This document shows positions 14,684 through 28,999 of a DNA stretch of 64,000 bases, one piece after another. Position numbers and translations under genes: made by a program. The notes beneath the pieces were generated by a model. That model worked only from the letters and a program-made list of their open reading frames with translations, was not told the origin of the DNA and searched no databases. How positions within the stretch are numbered: the stretch's first letter is position 1; each line of letters opens with the position of its first letter. The stretch spans positions 7,175,001-7,239,000 of the forward strand of contig NC_091108.1 in assembly GCF_024713975.1 (NCBI RefSeq), written 5' to 3'. This stretch comes from Paralichthys olivaceus. Its lineage: Eukaryota; Chordata; Actinopteri; Pleuronectiformes; Paralichthyidae.

Positions 14684-15617
14684 TCCCAGAAGTTTTACAA
14701 AAAGGATTCAGGTGTGACTCAAGTGATTTTTCCAGTGGTGATTTTGACATCACAGTCTCGGCGATGTGTTTACAATACAAACAAGATCTACAAAAATCCC
14801 AACACACTTGAAGACACCAACAGCGTACAGTACGAGGAATCATGGGTTTTAATTGTTTACTCTGTAGCCTGTAATTTTGTCTCAGGATTTATGATGTTTT
14901 TTTCCAGTGTTTTGGCGGGAAGAGAAATGTTCCAGCGACAGATTTTAACAACCATGTTTTAGATTAGCAGAATTTGAGAACCGGCGCAGATGTTGGTTTC
15001 CATCAGAAATATCTTAATATACTGTTGTGTGCTGCCAATAAATGACAAAAAAACAAAACAACAAGATCCACCAAACTGGAACTTTCACCATCTGCTTACA
15101 TAGTTCATTTAAATAATGAGGTAAAGAACTGGTTTTTATGAAGTGCAGCTTTCCCAGGGTTTTTACAAATTTCTCTGCATTTTAACGGCAGGAGATCCTG
15201 TGCAGGGATCAGCTTGAGCAAGTCGGCGTGTTGAAGATTTTCCTAACAGGTTTTCTACAACGTAGAAGATACCAACTAAGATGTCGAGGCAGTTTGTAGT
15301 GATAAGGGAAGGCGCCAGTCATGTAATCAAAAACACAAGATCTCCACCAAGGAATTAATATGTTGCATCCTGCTGCACCCCCCCTCACCTGAATGCTGCA
15401 GAGATTTCAGTGTCTGAACAGAGAATCTCCTGATGCAGTGTTCACTCATGAAAGGCCTCCGCAGAAAGTTCGGAAGCAGTTCTGCGGACATTCTCTTGAG
15501 GTCATGTCCGAAAGTGGCTGTATTTAATGTTTTTCCCCTGGAGCATGAAAAGTTTCCATCTATCATTTTGTACCCGGGTCATCAACATTTTTGATCTATG
15601 AACTTTACGGCGGTCAT

Positions 15618-15630
15618 CCACTAGGTGGCG
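15618..15630 (+). promoter_or_regulatory. CTCF-like site
   Basis: CCACTAGGTGGCG on the plus strand agrees with the CTCF core. It sits in non-repetitive sequence in the gene-poor part of the window and points toward the gene cluster. Inferred from motif only. Confidence 0.4.
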
Positions 15631-16466
15631 AATAAGGAGATTTGGCTTCACTTTCGGTGAGCAATCTTTTTACAGTCATTTATTCGTTTTGATATAGAAT
15701 TTAAAATTGTGTGATTTACAGAGCAGATAAGAGATGGATTTATTTCTTCTAACTTCTTTGATTTTAAAAAACTACTTGAAAAAATGCTGGAAATCTACAT
15801 ATCGACAGTGTTTATGCAATTAACTGTGGATGGGGCTTCACGTATTAGAAATCAGAGACTTTTCTGTACATCTGGAGAACACGGACAAGGAAGGAGAGGG
15901 ATTATGAAAAATATGAATGGTGCTTCAAAACGATTCATCATGTATTATTAATCAGTACAGGGAAATAATTAATCATGGTGCATGAGGAGGTAATTATAAA
16001 TCCATTTCTAACGGATTATCCCACATTGGGTGGAGAAAGTAATCTAGATTCATAACTTCATTCTGTGTAGCTAAACACGAACGCATGTCTTATTTCATCT
16101 CTGAAGAACATGAATTCTCCTGTGTGATGGTATCCAGACACACCACTGGATGGAATTTTCTCAAATGATTGATTTAAACCTGCGGAGCCTCATTTGGGTT
16201 TAACAACTTGCATCTTTAGGAGCATTAGTCACATGAACACCTGCGACCTGAGCCTCATCTCTCAGCAACTAACAGGATGTACAATGTGGGCATTATAAAC
16301 AAAAGTCGAGAGTAAATGCTTCCAGTTTGTGAGTCACTGACCCATGATGCTGCTGCTTGTTCACATAAGGCTTTTCAGTTCAACAAGAACCCTGATGTAA
16401 CTCACGTTGTTTACATTTTCCACCACATTCTTATCTTTACTGGAGCACACAGTGAAAAGGACGAAG

Positions 16467-17000
16467 CAGGCGTTGGGTGTGACTGGTCAGTTCACACAGA
16501 CTCAGAGTCATCAGCTTATTGTTCAACTCGTCTGTCTGAGCCACTTGGCTTTATTGCTTGATTGATAACAATGTCCATTCACCGTAGCAAGAGAACGTCT
16601 GCAGCTACATATTTTATCACATTTCACGTTAATACAATGTCAGAGATATACGTGACATCACCTGTCTGTAGCTGCTTTCAGACATGCACTGAACTCTGGA
16701 TAACATTCCGTAAAACGGTCAGAGGCTTGCAAATACTCAGGATTATCTCCGAATGAGTCGATGTGAGAACACAGCAGGAGATTCTCTGAGAGATTCACCG
16801 CAAGTGAGTGAGCGTTTTATCACACGGTGACCAGTTGCAGTAGGAGTTGGGACTGGTCAGCACAGATGCATAGTGCAGAGTCATCAGCATATTGTTTGAG
16901 CCTCTATGATTGAGCAACTTGGCTTTATTGCTTTTTCCTGCAGTTTATATCTAATTTATTTAGACCACATACATCAATCAATTGTAATAACAATGTGCAT
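16467..17000 (+). repeat. Direct duplication, two diverged copies
   Basis: Copy 1 (about 16,467-16,579) and copy 2 (about 16,837-17,000) share GACTGGTCAG, CAGAGTCATCAGC, TATTGTT, CACTTGGCTTTATTGCTT/CAACTTGGCTTTATTGCTT and TAACAATGT in the same order. Copy 2 has an extra piece of about 50 bases near its right end. An interspersed repeat fragment (GCTGCTTTCAGACATGCAC at about 16,671) sits between them. Confidence 0.6.
16668..16760 (+). mobile_element. Non-autonomous repeat copy
   Basis: Starts GCTGCTTTCAGACATGCAC and continues GAACTCTGGATAACATTCC; related on the opposite strand to the odf2l intronic copy at 48,770-48,900. Confidence 0.5.
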
Positions 17001-20000
17001 GAAAGAGAGCGGATTGTGGTCCTTCAATGCCTCAATATTTACTCTATGATGCATTATGTTTACTGTATGACAGCACATTTGAGTCTCTGATTTCTGAATG
17101 TTACATTTACTGTAGAAACACTTAAGAAAGAAGAGTCCTTAGATAAATAGTGTCTTTTTGTTTAGATCATAACTCCCGCAACTGAATAAATGCTCAATAA
17201 CCCTTCCCTTTTGATGAAGCACCACATTTGGTAAAAATGTTTTCTCACGGGTCAGAGGATCCATGTTTGGTATTTCTAACTTCTAAAATACTGTCTGGAG
17301 AGTTTAGCGTGGAGAAAATACATGAAACACGAGCCTTGTTTAATGCTCCACTGGTTCATTTGAAAGATTTTCTCCAGACTGTTTACATTCATCCACTCCT
17401 CCGTCATGGTGTTGACTATTTTGGCACATTTCTTTTTTTTAAAAGATGTAATCCATTTCAGGTGACAAAGATAATTTGCCTCCCTTGAATCTGATCAGTG
17501 AGACGATTGCTGGCTCTACTCGGCGGTTGTACACACAGTGCAGGACTAATGGAGCGAACCCGCCTCCATTTAAGTGTTTCCATATTTCCAGATTGCCTTT
17601 AAGTTGTACGTTTTGCATTTGACCTTTCTGCCTTGCCAGCTCACGTGCTATTAAATACTAGGAAAGCTTAATGTTCCCTGGCACTAGAACACAGATAAAA
17701 TAACACAGCCCCATTCTTTTTGTGCACATGCTGCCGCAATATTACTGTGCTTGTGAATTTCAATGTGCAGGTCTGATCTCTGTGATTTATTGACTTTTCT
17801 GTGCGTCCAGCTGTGTTGTTTATGGAGTCCTTTGAGGATTTCTCATATACATATTGTTTCAGTATCGTTGAAAAGGTATCACCATAGTGTTGGGCCATAA
17901 AACCAGACAAAAAGCAAGTTTGCCAATTAGTCCGAGTGATGCACAAATGGACCGAGGGCTGAATATTAGGATTAAATGGCAAATTTTACAAAATGTAATG
18001 CAGTTGTTTCTGGTAGCTGCTCTAGTAAACACCTCACTTATAGGATGCTTGCCTCAGGATAGCTGCTGGCATAACACTCAGGCTGAAACCTAATTGTGGG
18101 CATTAAAGGGATATTAAGAGGCCCACATGGCCACACACTTTCTTGATCTCGTTGCAGGCCAGCAGCTCTGGTCTTCACCCTCTGTGCTCACATGAAACTT
18201 CAAAGACGAGGACGTCAGAGCATGAGCAGCACACATTCATAACAGGCAACAGGACGAGCTGGAGCCACACGGCTGCCGCAGCAGCTCGTTGTGCGTCTGA
18301 GAATGTTTCCCTTTATTTTCTTACAGCGCTGGAGTTTGATGCGCTGACACATTGAAAGCGGCTCCTTTTCTAGAACCAGATGGTGCCGAGCTGAAACAGG
18401 AGGATTTCAATAGACTAGGTCCTAATGCAGCAAAAGTGCAGCTGTAGGTAACTGCTCAGCGAAAAGACGTGATAATGATTCTGCGATACATTCATCCTGC
18501 AAAGTACAAGCTCGGCCGCGTGTGGCTCGGACTGAAGTAACATGGCACGTTTACTGGCTGTCACAGTACAAAATACACTAAGTAATTTGTGATCGAATAC
18601 AATCAAGTAAAAACTGCACTGAACATTAGGTCTGTACCAACACTGCCAGATTCTACAAGCAGAAGTCAGGGGTTTTTTTTCGGACGTTCACGGGTTAACA
18701 CCTGCCTTGTTAACATGTCAGTGTAACAGTACACCACGTTATGACCTCATGTTGACATGCACTGCTGTAGTCCCTGTTAAAGCTTAATTAAAAGGCATGA
18801 TATGACATGAGCACAAGTGTGGGCAGCGCTTGACAGACAAAATGTAACTCAGGAAAAAAATAAGAAATAGCAAAGCACCAATAACTGTTTTTCCGGTTTT
18901 AAAAACATGGGCTGCAGATACATTTTTTCATCATTGCCTTATCTTTCTTCTCCCCAATTGCAAATGTGATGTTACTCTGTATTTTTTCTGTTTGTTAGTT
19001 GGCAGCATTACACAATGCTACAGGGTGATTTACAATTAAACTTATTGGAAGGCTTCAGTTTGGTTCAGGAAAGAACCCATTCTAGTTTAGTGTGGATCAA
19101 GATCAGGTGGCGGACCCAGAAACCTTTTTTTTCTTTTTCTATAATATTGCACAATAGTACGGAAGCGTATAGCATACACTTGACAGAGTCGGAATGTTTT
19201 TGTCAAAGTATTTCGCTATATATTTTGTTAAATAGAGCGGTAAATGCAATATGATTCTGAATCCGTGTAGTAGGGCCTTATTTTACCTAAATGCGGTTCT
19301 TTGAAGACTAACATATTATTACTTCAGATTACTTTTAGTTTATGATTTTTTTTTCTTCATTGACTTGTGTGACATAATTTCAGCCTTCTTGATCATTTTA
19401 AATCTAAATCACTGTGTTGAAATATTTTCATTGAAGGAGGACGATTATTCAGGCGTTGGTCACACCTGTTTTACAGCCTTGGTCTAGTCTCCTCGGGCCT
19501 CACCAAAGGTTCCGAGTTGAAGAACAGGAATAATCCAATTAAACACAATTATATTATGTATTACATGGGTGTGAATAGGAGTGAGTCACAAGGGCCCAAC
19601 AATAATTCCTCTTTATACTCTTGATAAGGACAGGAACCCAACCTTGTTCTAATCTGTCCAGCTGCAGTAAACTCCTTCTTAAGAAGCTCTGACTCAACCT
19701 TTGCGAAGTTATTCCAACAGAAATGCTGGAGATAATTGACAAAGTACAGTAAATTGGCTTTAACTAGGCTTGAAAAAGTGCAGCTGTTGTGGTGAGAGTC
19801 AGTGCAAAGTGGCCGCTGCTTTTGCTCAAGTGAGCTCAATTAGACAAGAAACATGCAACAGACTGGAGTGTCACCTTTAAAGAAGATGACAGGATGGTGA
19901 CGGCAGCATCTGCATCTGATGAAGCATTTCTCAAAACATTTTGTTCACTCGGGCCACTGGCAGCTTATTTTAGTCACATGTTTTAAAGGTGCTGACCTCT

Positions 20001-20321
20001 GTTTTTAATCACCGTGTTGTTGCTGGATAATTAAGAGAATAGACTTTCCATGTACATGCCTCTGAACACAATAAGCTTTAAAACCGTGTTGACTCAGGTC
20101 TCCTGCTGACACTGAGGAAGCAGCTTCAGAGAGACTGCGTAGCACAGAACTGACCTCTGACATAATTTGACATGTAACTATTACTATTTAAATCTGTGGT
20201 TCCACAGTGTAGGGCTGTGAACTGGTACCAAACAGAAGGGGAAAAATAATAATAATAGAATGAATAAAAATGTATTCGTGTAAGTGACATAACTCACCAT
20301 CATCCAAAAACTAAAATAGCA

Positions 20322-20600
20322 GTTAGTAGAGCACATACCCCCAATAGCTCCCTTAAATTCAATCAAGCTGCACAAACGTTTATACACTCATATCAGTTCC
20401 CTGAAAGTGATAGGTTTTTTTTTTTAAGAACCATGAATTATTTCCTGGGATATCAATGAAAATCTAAAAAAATACAAGCTTGCAATGTTAAAGAAAAGTG
20501 AAAAAATTCTGAATCCGCCCCCAGGTTTGGATCAGCGCTGACATTTTTCAATGGGTTCTATCCTCACCTTATTATTTTGAATGGAAGAACAATGTATGTA
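20322..20600 (+). mobile_element. Interspersed repeat copy
   Basis: Shares TTAAATTCAATCAAGCTGC, ACACTCATA, TTCCCTGGGA-type and GGATCAGCGC/AATGGGTTCT stretches in order with the copy at 62,284-62,566. Non-coding and diverged. Confidence 0.55.
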
Positions 20601-21576
20601 ATCAATATGGATCTGAGGACACAACCAGGCTCCTGAGTGAAAAACAATATCGGTTGGGAGTTTTTCAGATGAGGTTTATTGCAAATGAAAAGTGTAGCGT
20701 TCAAACGGCTCACCTGCGAACAGGCTAACCTTAACTTCAAGTCATGAATACTCCCTTCCTCCCTCCGCTCCAGGCTGTTTGCAAAAACTTGTAAAACTGT
20801 GCAAAAAGCGTCTCCAGAGCTCTGCTTTGTACGACCACTACAACACTGCAGTTACTCTGTAGTCGAGAGAGAATAACATGTAATGGCGGATATGATGCTG
20901 AATACTGCAGAAGGTTATGTGTTGTTATAATCTAATATCAAACCACATGAAAGTGGTCTTAAATCATTTTGACACCCTGAGCATTCTAGTAAAATAACCT
21001 TCTCCTCGACTGGAGCACAACACTTGTGTTTCATTTGACATTTAAATGAATCTCAGCTAAAATAGGTTCAAAACAAAGCCACTTCAAACGCTGCCTCGAA
21101 AGCCTCATTTTCTTCATGTGCTGAAGTGCATGAAAAGAAATAGGAAGCACATTATCACAGAAGGCAGCAAAGGATCTAACGTGTACTTATTCCTCACTAT
21201 TGATATACAGTTGATATATTTCTGTGAGGGTTAATAAGTCCCTGAGACAAGGTTATTTAACATTTAATGAATAACTGATGCTGTGAGTTCAAGTTGTGTA
21301 TTTCACCTGGGTGACAGGCGGCCCTCGGTGATACATAGCGTGGGTTCAACGCTGAGTCGTGGCGACACAAAGCAGCGAAGAAAGACACAAGGAAAAGGCA
21401 CGAGAAGCAGCGACGGGATCTCTTTTCTTCCTTTGAGGGGAGTGACATTTGGAACAAAGAGGCCAGTTATGTGAGCTGTTCTTTCTGGGACAGGCAGACT
21501 GACAGAGGCCAAATACTCCCGGCCCGCCAAATCAACCGCCCACGTAGGGTGGGGTCACTCTAGGATGACTCATTCA

Positions 21577-21633
21577 TACACACACACACACACACACACA
21601 CAGGAAACAAGGAACACACACACACACACACAT
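21577..21633. repeat. (CA)n microsatellite, interrupted
   Basis: Two CA tracts separated by AGGAAACAAGGAA. Confidence 0.9.
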
Positions 21634-21837
21634 GCACGCATACGTATAAACTGTTCACACTCTAAACTCTCTTTTAGACTTTAGATGTGCAAGGTGAAGA
21701 AGTGCAACCGTGCAGAACTGCTCGGAAATGTTTAATGGAAACGTCACAGTAAATATCACATTCTTTTCTCAGGTTTGTCTGCAGCACAGGTGAAAGTGTT
21801 CCTGGTGGGATTGCCTGTCCGGCCGTCTCGTCATTGA

Positions 21838-21839
<2 letters not shown>

Positions 21840-21881
<42 letters not shown>
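21840..21881. repeat. (GT)n microsatellite
   Basis: About 20 uninterrupted GT units. Confidence 0.95.
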
Positions 21882-21882
<1 letters not shown>

Positions 21883-23979
21883 ATAGGCGTGCTTTGTTTT
21901 CGCTTGCCATCCAGGCAACGTGCCAGACCAAATAGCCTCAGACATTTCTTTATACTTTGTTTCTAGAGCCCTCCTCTGTGAGATAGCACTTTCTGCGGCT
22001 CCATGGAAAAGGCTCTGTCAATATTTCAACCTCCATTAAGTCACAGTGAATTACGTCGGCCAGACAACTAAACAGCGTCTACTCGGGTTTGTGTGGTTTT
22101 TGTATCACTGCTGGTGGTCAGCTAAACTACCAGTGGCAGATTTTCGCATCCTTCCCTGAAACGTTTGTTTGTGTTTGTCGAGGCGTCGCAGCTTCTGTGC
22201 GAGCGACCCGATGAGATATGACGTATGCGCTGCTGCCACTTTCTGAGCTGCTAATTTTAATTTGATAACTTCGATAGAGCCGACTGTTCCCTAGCAACAT
22301 AATATTTGGCCGTAAATAGAAACTAATGGACAAACATTGCCCATGCTTGGCCACCTTCCAAACACCACCTCTGGTTTCGACGGCCATTTTTATGAATGAT
22401 TGCCCCTGAAACGCAGCAGCTACATGAACTCTGCCATAACATGAGACTCAGTGAGAAGGAAATACTAAACAGTTGAGGAAATGAGTTGTTTGTTTTCACA
22501 ATGGAGCTACAAAGTCATCAGTCTGGAGGCTGGTTGAGTTTGAATTTTACAGAATGGATTTATTTTATTTAATATTGTACTTTTGCTTAGATTTAACGGT
22601 TAAAGAAATAATACCTGAGCTTTACTGAAACATTTGATTTAGCTTATTTCATATTATATATGATATATCAGATCACACAGTGTCAGGATAACACAATAAA
22701 CCATACGACTACACCTATTTCCATTTATCCCTGACCCAAAGCAAATCCGCAGAAGTCAACATAATTAATCCTTCGAGTTATGATTAATGAAACAATTAAT
22801 TTGAACTATAAGTTGAATAAACTTAATTCATGTGTGTTCTATCAGTTAAAGTATTTTTTTAATTTGATCCAACAATCTTTTCAGTGTTGTTACCAAATTA
22901 CTATTGTTAAAAGGATTTTTTTTTATATTTGCGTTATTGCTTTCTGAGTGGTAAAACTGTTAATTTCCCTGTTCCAGAGACGCCCGCAGTGAAAAACCTT
23001 TTGAAAAACACCTCTGAGCCACCTTACACCTCAGTCCTCACTGGAGTGACAACTGTGTATTAATCCTCGACAGGAAATAGTATGTATATTGTATTTAGTC
23101 ATGTTTGCTATGACAGTATAATGACAGTACCCAGCTGCTTTTAGTTTTGATCTTTGTCGACAGTATAAGAATATAAAGCAGAGTTATCCTCGAAAGGAAA
23201 ACATTTAGAGTACCTGGTATAGCTCGGTTCAAGCACATGGATTTGGCCCTCTTTTTGAAAATGATTGGTTCGAGGGAGTTTTGACGACGTTAATCCATAG
23301 CTGTGAATCTACAATGTGGCGCTGACACTGCCAGCAATAGGAGTCGGATTCCCGCCAGACCACACTGTGCTCTCACAGCATTGTAAAAACCTCCATCGGA
23401 TGAAAGCTGCCAACAAAGGACCTTATATGTTATGTTATAATAAAGTGAGATCAAATAAATGGCAGGGCCAGAGGAATTGCTCTGGGATTGCACGTGTTTG
23501 GTTAACGCCAAACAGATGTCGGCGTACTGTATGATTACTGCATTATAGCATGGATTGTATACCCACTCAGACAGGAAAGAGATGGCAGCTGTTAGCCATC
23601 AGCACGGAGGCGCAGCGAGCCCCAAACTGCAGGCCGCAGCCGTGCCTACTCAAACACACATCAATGTATGCACATGTTTTGCAAAATATACATGCCATGT
23701 AGCCGGATGTGCAGACGCCCGGGAGCATGTGGAGGCACGAACGGACACAAACGCACTCACAAACTTAATCCCTTTTATCTGGGTAATCTGATGTTTAACG
23801 TCGGGACCCACCGAACGCCCACTGCCGCCTTTTAAAAAGTGCAGAGCTTCGGCTAAATAACGTAAACATCCTCAGATGACTGCTGCCCCGCGTCGTAATT
23901 TTCTTTTCATAACAGAGCCTGGTTATTTCAGGGCTCTGGGTGACCCTGAAACCAGAAGTTTCCTCACTCCTCCTCTGTT

Positions 23980-24425
23980 GTTATTTAAGGACAACTTGTG
24001 TTTCCCTTACTGCTCTCTCTCTCTCTCCCTCTCTCTCTCTTTCTCTCTCTCTCACTGGGTGTGGTTTTTTGCAAGAGGCAAACTTGGGTGAATGATGTGG
24101 ACTCTCCCCACAGTCATAGCTTTTGAATCAATCCACACCCTTCAGCTAAAAGAGGAGTTTGGAGGAGGTGGAGCAAAGCTAGCGCTCGGAGCACACTTTA
24201 AGCTCGGAGGCTTTTGGAGGCAACATGTTCGTACGCTGTGACCTGCGCTGTGGCTCTGCTGCACTCTGTGACTTTTGGATCTCGCCAGTGAAAGCTTGCA
24301 GAGGTTTTTTTTTTTTTTATAATTGCTTCCCACTTTCTTTCTGTTTTGTTTTTTCTCAGCCTTCACTCAAAGATGTGTGAGTATAAGAATCATTTCTGCT
24401 TGACTGACGTCTCAGAGGTGAGTGA
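23980..24425 (+). promoter_or_regulatory. Candidate promoter and first exon, gene unknown
   Basis: A TATTTAAGG box at about 23,981 is followed by a CT-rich tract, a GC-richer block (24,150-24,300), then an acceptor-like TTTTTTCTCAG and a short open stretch starting at the ATG at 24,373 that encodes MCEYKNHFCLTDVSE and ends at a consensus donor (GAG, then GTGAGTG). A second donor-like GTGAGTATAAG overlaps the ATG. No downstream exon could be linked before ift22, which is on the other strand, and I do not recognise the peptide. It could be a lncRNA promoter or the first exon of a gene with distant exons. Confidence 0.22.
24010..24053. repeat. (CT)n tract
   Basis: Polypyrimidine CT repeat inside the candidate promoter region near 24 kb. 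Confidence 0.9.
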
Positions 24426-25483
24426 AGTTTGCAGGTGGTGGCTGTTGTTCAGGTGAAAATAAAAGTTTTGGGAGTTTGGAAGTTTTAGGGAAGTGCGACT
24501 TTATAAAATGGTCTTTTTCTTGACTTTATATGGTGGAAAAGTTTCAAAAGTTTAGAGTAATGTGAGAATGTTGTGTTTTCTAAGTTTTAGAGTCATGAAT
24601 ATCACACCCCGAGATTCATTTTCTTTTACTTTTAGTCTTCTGCATATTAGTTTTTTGTTTCACAGTTGCTGTTTCATCAGGGAACATGCACGTGAAATGA
24701 CTTAAGGGGTTGAAACTTGCATAACAGAAACTAAGACATGACGACACAAAAGACATAAAAAATTAGCATCAATAATTCTCACTTTTAAGCTTCTGATCTG
24801 AAGGTTTAAATCTCAAGTTTGTGTTCTGGTAGAAACTCCCATGACGTGGAAGTGTGAACTGATTTTGATGTTTGTAGATGAGAAAATATTAATCAGTTCA
24901 GTGTTGTACGTGGTGGACTTGAGAAAGTTCAACTCTAACTATTTTAACGCTGCCAAATTTATTTTTGTCAAAGTTTCTAATTAATCTCAGACTCATGACT
25001 AGTCTTTTTCATTTGCCAAAACTGAAAAAGTTTCCTTTGTCTGCCCTGATGAGAGTATAATTAGCTTCTCCATTCATCGTTTCTCTGGCCTTCCTCTGTT
25101 CTGGCCAATTTACAAATGTTATTTTTCAAAAAGAAGGATTCCCCTTCTTCATGTTTAGCATCAGTGGAGGCCGATCGTGTTCAACCGCAACTTTAACTGG
25201 TGGGATACGTTCGTTTGGAGATTTGGTTATTTCAAGAAGAAAACGTCCAAACAAAGAAAACTTGCAACATGTGGCTTCGCTGCTCTTAGTCTTCCTTCCT
25301 CTGTACGTTAAAAGTTGGCACAGATGAAGGAAGTCGCCAGTCTCTTTCACCTGACATCACTTTTCAATCACACACACACACGCAGGTCTCCCTCCGATTC
25401 ACTGCCTGCCCATTTAGCTTTTCAAGTCTTTCTGGGTTTCCTCAGTGAGCAGTAAAAATCAAGCTGATACTGTCCAGAAAACT

Positions 25484-25485
<2 letters not shown>

Positions 25486-25550
<65 letters not shown>
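25486..25550. repeat. (AC)n microsatellite
   Basis: More than 30 uninterrupted AC units, the longest in the window. Confidence 0.97.
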
Positions 25551-25551
<1 letters not shown>

Positions 25552-26896
25552 TGGACTGTAAAAACACACCTGCCTCCGCCTATATGTCAGGGGGAGTGTG
25601 TGACAGTCCAGACTCGGTTTAACTTCTTTAACAAACTGAACAAAGGGCCCGTAGGAGCAGAAGCAGCAAGTCACTGTGACAAATTACTGCAGACATTAAG
25701 AGACGTTGTACTCAAACGTGTCTGCAGCTTTTCTTGACAGGATTTATTTTAGCAAAAACACAAAATTTCCTTTTTACATTGACTTAAAATATTGATGAAT
25801 TTCTGCTTCATCGTCTCACAGAGAAAACTAATTAAAGCTAATAAATGTTAAATAAACAAAAATCTCAAGTCAATCAACTTCACTAGTTTTTGAAATACTT
25901 GGACTTGACGAAGTTTGTCTGCAGCATATGTTCATTAAAACTACTTTACATCATCTTTGAATCTAATAAAATACAACACATCAGAGGAGGTGAACCGAGA
26001 CAACGTCCAGGCTCTGCTGATTGAATTATATCAAGCCTGGTATTTAATGGGCACAGAGGAAACGGGGGAAATTCTCGTAAATCAGATACGTCATGAGGCT
26101 GTTTCACGAATTATGTGGTTTGTAATTTATAAACAACAGCTTGAAAAACTGTGTTTATACAAAATAAAGACCCACTGTAGATTTACTGGAACGACACAAA
26201 AAATTAATAAGCAAGACATCTATATTATTTCATGTTAGTGCACTCAGTGCTCAGTATTTTTGATTTATATCTGTCATATACTGTTAAATATAATATAATG
26301 TAAAAAAGCTGGAACTTATTTTCAAAATAACTGGCAATGACAGCTTTGCTAACTTTTAAATTTCACATTAATAAAAAGTAAAAAAACGACATCCTGGCAG
26401 TAAGGAATTTGATTTAAGACTAAAATCAAGCACATTGATGTCAGCAAGGTGCTCTGAGGACAAGTTAGAAAGAGAGAGGAGGAAGGCAGAGAGACACTGA
26501 CACAGACTGGGAGAGGAGACGGAGAGACCAGCAGAGAGAAAGAAAGCTGAGAGTCAAAGATCTGACGCAGAGAGCAAAAAAATGGAGGAAAACAAAGATG
26601 AAAGGGTGATTCCAGGCAGTAGTGGATTGTTGGAAGAGTGTGAGAGGATTTGTTCTCTGCAGTCTTGTTTACAGGAAGTTCTTTAAAACTTCCACAGATG
26701 GCTGCATTAACAGAAAGGCTTTTTATTGCATTTTTTCCAAGCCCCATAAACTCCCTATACATTCATTTATGTGTGGGAAAGTATGATTGCTGCTGCTGCT
26801 GCTGCTTGGCTGAAGGTTTGGTCTCATCTCAGGCTTTTGTCAGAGTGATCGCACGCTCACTGCAGGATGATTGCCACAAGTCTGGATATGTATTCT

Positions 26897-26933
26897 GTGT
26901 GAGTGTGTGTGAGTGTGTGTGTGTGTGTGTGTG
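26897..26933. repeat. (GT)n microsatellite
   Basis: GT tract with GAGT interruptions. Confidence 0.9.
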
Positions 26934-28999
26934 CCTGCATGTACACGTGTGCGTGTCTACCAATTGGTTTGAGCTCTAGTCATGATGATACTTCTGAGTA
27001 GAACTGTATGAAGTTAACGTCCAACATGTCCACACACTACCATTAATATCTTTATGGTATTAACACTAATGCAATTACATTATCTGGGTAAACATAGTAA
27101 ACTGTTTTTGCCGGACGGAAACATATTTCTGTTTATTTTTTTTAAGTAACATCATTAACACTGAACATTGAACTTATTAGTTGATTGACAGAAAATGAAT
27201 TGTCTTTCAGTCATCAGGAGTCCAAGACAATTCTGAGTTTGAGTCACAAAGTTGAATCTGAGTGGAGACTCCACTACCTGAGTGTCAGTCCTATGACTCT
27301 GCGAATCACATGTTTCAAGGTGTCATCATCAAACAGCACCATCACTTTCACTGACAATGTGAACACGAATCCTCTTGTTATCTGGGGCACATACACGTCT
27401 GCCCCTGCAGCATATTGAATAAAGTTACAGTATTAGTATGCCAATTATAGCATTTGAGTATATAGCCTAGTACGTAAAAGTAGTAAGTCCTCATCTCCAA
27501 AGCTAAATACAGTCAGTGATCAAGTTCAAATCCGAGCTCCTGGACTCAAGCAGGCTAAAACAATCAATCATAGGTTCAATGTTTGCATTTTAAAGGGTCT
27601 AAAACTTAAAGACTTATGGCTTCTCTTCCTTTAACTTCATTGTTAGCTCAATATTTTTAGGATTTGTTTGAACATAATAAAACATTTGAATTATCTCAAC
27701 ACATTTTTACAATTTCAGTAATTCGGCCAAACATTTAAATCTGTATTATTTTCATTTAATAAATCAAGTTGAAAATACAGATTTTTTTGTGAATATGAAT
27801 TTAAAAAATATACAATGCAAGTATGAAACCAGCCCTGTTCATTATTTCTGGAAATCTCCTTTAGAGCTTCATGGTTAAAGGGTCTGTTTCCATGCACCCA
27901 AAGCATTCATTTGGTGTTCCAGTCCGGGCTGTACCCAGGACACTGAGTCCACAGAGGGCTCTTTAAAAAGCTACAGAGGCATACATTACCCACGGTACCA
28001 TGTTGAGAGGTAAATAAAGTTAAGGAGTCCTTCAGGGCTGTTTTGTCTCCACCTCTACTGGGTCTGTAAGAGATTTAGTGGGAAACAAATCACTTCAACA
28101 GAAGTGACTTGGCTGCAGCAGCCAAACCACAACCAAATTATTTTTGTTGATTTATTTCACAGGCAAATGTAAACCCGTCCTATAGCTTGTAATTAGGCCT
28201 ATTTTTAGGCTTTTCCATTTAGTCTGACACATGTTGACAATTGAGGCTTTATATGTATAAAAAAAAAGATATATGGAGGCTGAAAATGTTCTGAGTGCAA
28301 GCAGAGCTCTTTAACATTGATCTAAATCATTATGCAGTTGCAGAATAAACATCATGAAATACTAGTCTCTCAAATTTGTATTTAAATAACTCATAATAAG
28401 CTCAGGGAGGAACAACCTCAGATCAAAGAACATTTCAGAGCAGTTTCTTCTCGTGAAAACCTTGTGATCACTTGTTATTGTTTAGTGCTGGTTCCATTGG
28501 ACAAAAACCATCATCTTCATTATGACTCAAACCAGCTATGAGCTGTTTTATGTCTTCATTCACATGTACATATACAGAAGTAAACCAGGGTCTGCTACTT
28601 TTACACTTGCCAGGGGGAAACATGGTAAATGAACTGTATAGCACTTTTCTTATTTACACTCAAAGTCATTGACACTACAACTCGCATTCACCAAATCAGG
28701 CACACGGACGAAAAAGCCCTGCTTTTTATTCTATCGTACACATGTTCATACACCTTCAGCACAGACATCAGGGTTAATTGGGGGTTCTTGCCCATGGACA
28801 CTTCAGAATGCAGACTGGAAATACCTGTGATATAACCAACAACCTTCAGGTTTGTGGACGACCCACTCTGCCCACCTCCAACAGTTACCAATATAACATG
28901 ACAAACATTATTTGGAGTAGAATAGAAACAAAATAGTGAATGGTTTAAACAGTAAAACGTGTTCTTTTGTCTCATGTTGACGACCTGCTGCTGTAAGAA

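Larger units (their letters stand above)
4741..23979. other. Long gene-free stretch
   Basis: Apart from the repeats and the CTCF-like motif listed separately, I see no exon chain, RNA gene or promoter that can be supported. GC-richer islands at about 7,100-7,260, 9,060-9,260 and 21,310-21,560 have no coding signal and might be conserved non-coding elements. Confidence 0.5.

Noticed and set aside
25957-26238. 93-codon open frame on the plus strand
   Set aside because: No recognisable domain; AT-rich flanks and no splice context.
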